From positions 1 to 56,354 of the forward strand of contig JAYMGJ010000594.1 in the NCBI GenBank assembly GCA_037178675.1: a stretch of 56,354 bases of DNA. Direction: 5' to 3'. The notes under the pieces are model-generated. The model worked only from the letters and a program-made list of their open reading frames with translations, searched no databases and was not told the DNA's origin. The translations under genes and the position numbers were made by a program. Within the stretch, counting starts at the first letter, position 1; each line of letters starts with the position of its first letter. This DNA comes from Scleroderma bovista. Taxonomy: Eukaryota; Basidiomycota; Agaricomycetes; Boletales; Sclerodermataceae. Of this stretch, positions 54,366 through 56,354 are shown in pieces.

Positions 54366-56354
54366 CCTAACAATTTGCAATACAGTATGCATGTGGGGTC
54401 TCCGCCACACGAACCATTGCCTCCGTACGGAGAAAGATCCTTTTGCCAGGTTTGTCATCGCGTTGGGTCCGCGTAACGACTGTTGGCGAGCTGTCGGCAC
54501 CAGCTGCATGCTGCATGCTTGTTCTTCCCCATTAATGTTGGTGTACGATGACCTGCTAAACCCCCATCAATTCCAATATACCCATATACCCTGCCATTAT
54601 CATTACCGGCGCAGATGCGCCGTTGTTGATGAAACGTTGCATGCCCACACTTTCTATTTGAGGAACGAGTGCTTCATCGATGAGATCCATTCCGTCGTTT
54701 TGGATATCGAACAGGAACTCGTGGCTCGTGGATTCCTCTCCGCACTTGACAAGGTGGAGTTGCGGGGTAAAGTTTCCTATGTATGTACTCATCTGGATTT
54801 CGGACGCGAAGCGAGACATCCTCTTGAGGACGTAAGTTGACCTTTTTAGTTTTCAAAAAAGGCTGACGCTGCCAAGGGTGTAGGTCGTCGTTGCCACACT
54901 TAATGCGTGGTGATATGTAACTCTTGTCACCATACAACCTCCTCTGTGGTAATAGTGGGACTGTTTGTGTCCCTCGTGTCTTTGCGACGTATGTCAATGG
55001 ACCGTCAGATCGGCTGTGCTTGCACGCGGCACGTCGCATCATGCTTTGTGGGTATTCACAAACCCACCTGCGTTTCGTCACTACACATGGACCAAATGGA
55101 GACCACAAATCCGACAGGCTTCTTGATGAAATCCCTTCGTCATGCTGCTCCATTTCTCCGCACGTATAACCGGTAAGCATCCTCACCCCAAATTACGATA
55201 TTCCGCCGAGTGCAACCTTCCATCCGTCCCTGGCTCCCACCTGAGTTCCAACACAGACGAAGTTGAGCGGTGGTTTTGCTTCCCCATGCCCAAACACTGG
55301 GTTTGCATGACCGCACGTCCCAATGTTCGCACCCAAAGGTTAGAGTACTGCGTGGAGAGCCTCCTTGCAGTAATTCGCCTTCCATAACCTCTGCACCCAA
55401 ATATGCCCACTTTTAGCGACTACAACGCACTTGAACCTTCTAGTGTTGATAACATTCCAGTGCCGTTTTTGGTCAGCCTTGGAACCGATCCGTGGAGGGA
55501 GGATGGTCAACAGAACTACGGGAGTCATATAACAAATGGATCCGAAGATCGGTCGACAGAAGGACTCTGGATCCTCGACCATTTTCGCAAGCATCTTCGT
55601 TGGCATCCCGGAATGTGACTCCACGAAACCCCCAAAACAGCTCGTGTTGTTCGAGAGGATCGGAAAAGAATGTTATCAGCATGGAAATGTTTCAACGCGA
55701 CCCGGCGGCTGGCGCGGCTACTCGTCGAACTGGCCGAGGTTCATTCGAATTTTAATCTACTGGGATTTATGAGCTGGAAAGCCTGCTCTCATCGATCATA
55801 TCAGCACGACCCTAGCCTGTTAGCCGCCTCAGTATATATGGAATGAACCCCAAGTTTTCGGAACCCCTGATATGATGACTTGTGGTGAAATTCCAGCGTT
55901 ATTCCATGGGTATGTGATATGGAGGAAGAAAGACAGTCGACCAGCTGCCCAATGCATAACGCGACCGTTGTCACGTCCGATTCTCACAAAGATGGGAGAT
56001 CCTTTACCCCGTGCACGCGCCCGCGGCCGTCCGACCTGGTTCTTTATACTAGTTCATTCAATGCAGCGTCAACGGTGGTCGGCACGACATGGATGATATC
56101 ATCGGGTGCCAGTAATCGTCGCCGCGCGCTCGGGCTATTCCAACGCCTCAATAATCCAATTTAACCGTGAAGAAAACGGACTCATCCAAATCCCGATTAT
56201 CAAAAGTAATATTTGATCGTCTGATACGACAGAAGCCGGAGTGTGAAATAACCTTTGCTGTGGAGGGTACAGATCCTTGCAAGATCTCTGTGAGTTATCT
56301 CTCTGAAAAAAGTCCGTGCTCTAGTGCTCACTCCATTTCTGCAATGGTGAATTT
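54366..56354. other. Right end, no recognised gene
   Basis: Several frames of 80-170 codons are open on both strands (for example plus 54328-54840, minus 55340-55624, plus 55492-55755). None shows a motif I know and I could not splice them into a consistent protein. The base composition and scattered splice-like sites leave room for a decayed or rapidly evolving gene. The window ends without a clear boundary. Confidence 0.35.

Noticed and set aside
54540..54840. An actin-related protein start (VVLDI-like string)
   Set aside because: The resemblance is limited to five residues; the following sequence lacks the phosphate-binding loop.

Overview
The window looks like an agaricomycete (basidiomycete) nuclear contig. 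Genes are cut by many introns of about 45-60 bp, and the mobile elements (Ty3/chromovirus, Copia, KDZ, Plavaka) carry the gene families typical of these fungi. Spliced models were built by hand. For eight genes or gene models (two in the left block, one on the Ty3 element, five in the right block) the summed exon lengths come out as an exact multiple of three.

Layout. (1) 1-8.7 kb: three multi-exon genes of unknown function, one broken by a TGA, with two minisatellites and a degenerate repeat field. The short motif TGCCG recurs through genes and spacers. (2) 8.7-10.2 kb: a decayed gene of a basidiomycete family of unknown function. (3) 10,197-18,748: a Ty3/Gypsy chromovirus with LTRs of about 642 bp. 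It has gag, a -1 slippery site, protease, RT, RNase H, integrase, a chromodomain, and an unusual antisense accessory gene before the 3' LTR. A solo LTR of the same family sits between gag and pro with a 5-bp target duplication. (4) 18,749-34,214: a minus-strand Copia element, cut off by the Ty3 3' LTR and split by an 11.6-kb KDZ DNA transposon (20,140-31,745) with 361-bp inverted repeats and an 8-bp target duplication. The KDZ element carries four genes: the transposase, a divergently transcribed RNase H1 N-terminal-domain protein, and two unknown proteins. It has itself been hit by a 1.27-kb solo LTR and a hAT-like MITE. (5) 34.6-36.5 kb: the 3' part of a Plavaka transposase. (6) 36.9-54.4 kb: ordinary chromosomal genes: an HDHD3-like hydrolase, a RING-H2 membrane protein, an unknown gene, ferrochelatase, phosphomevalonate kinase, a vacuolar-type amino-acid transporter, a PL14-like secreted polysaccharide lyase, NAR1 and the TLG2/syntaxin-16 SNARE. 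(7) 54.4-56.35 kb: nothing recognised.

How it works together. The left 36 kb is a nested transposon graveyard. Ten of eleven point nonsense codons found there are TGA, mostly where the family is expected to have Arg (CGA), as expected from C-to-T change at CpG. The two accessory Cys-rich/coiled-coil genes lie in regions saturated with their own short CpG-containing motif. This raises the idea of element-encoded proteins that bind the element's own motif, for example against silencing; that is inference only. In the right block, microexons of 8, 9 and 14 nt and several GC-AG introns make naive gene models fail.
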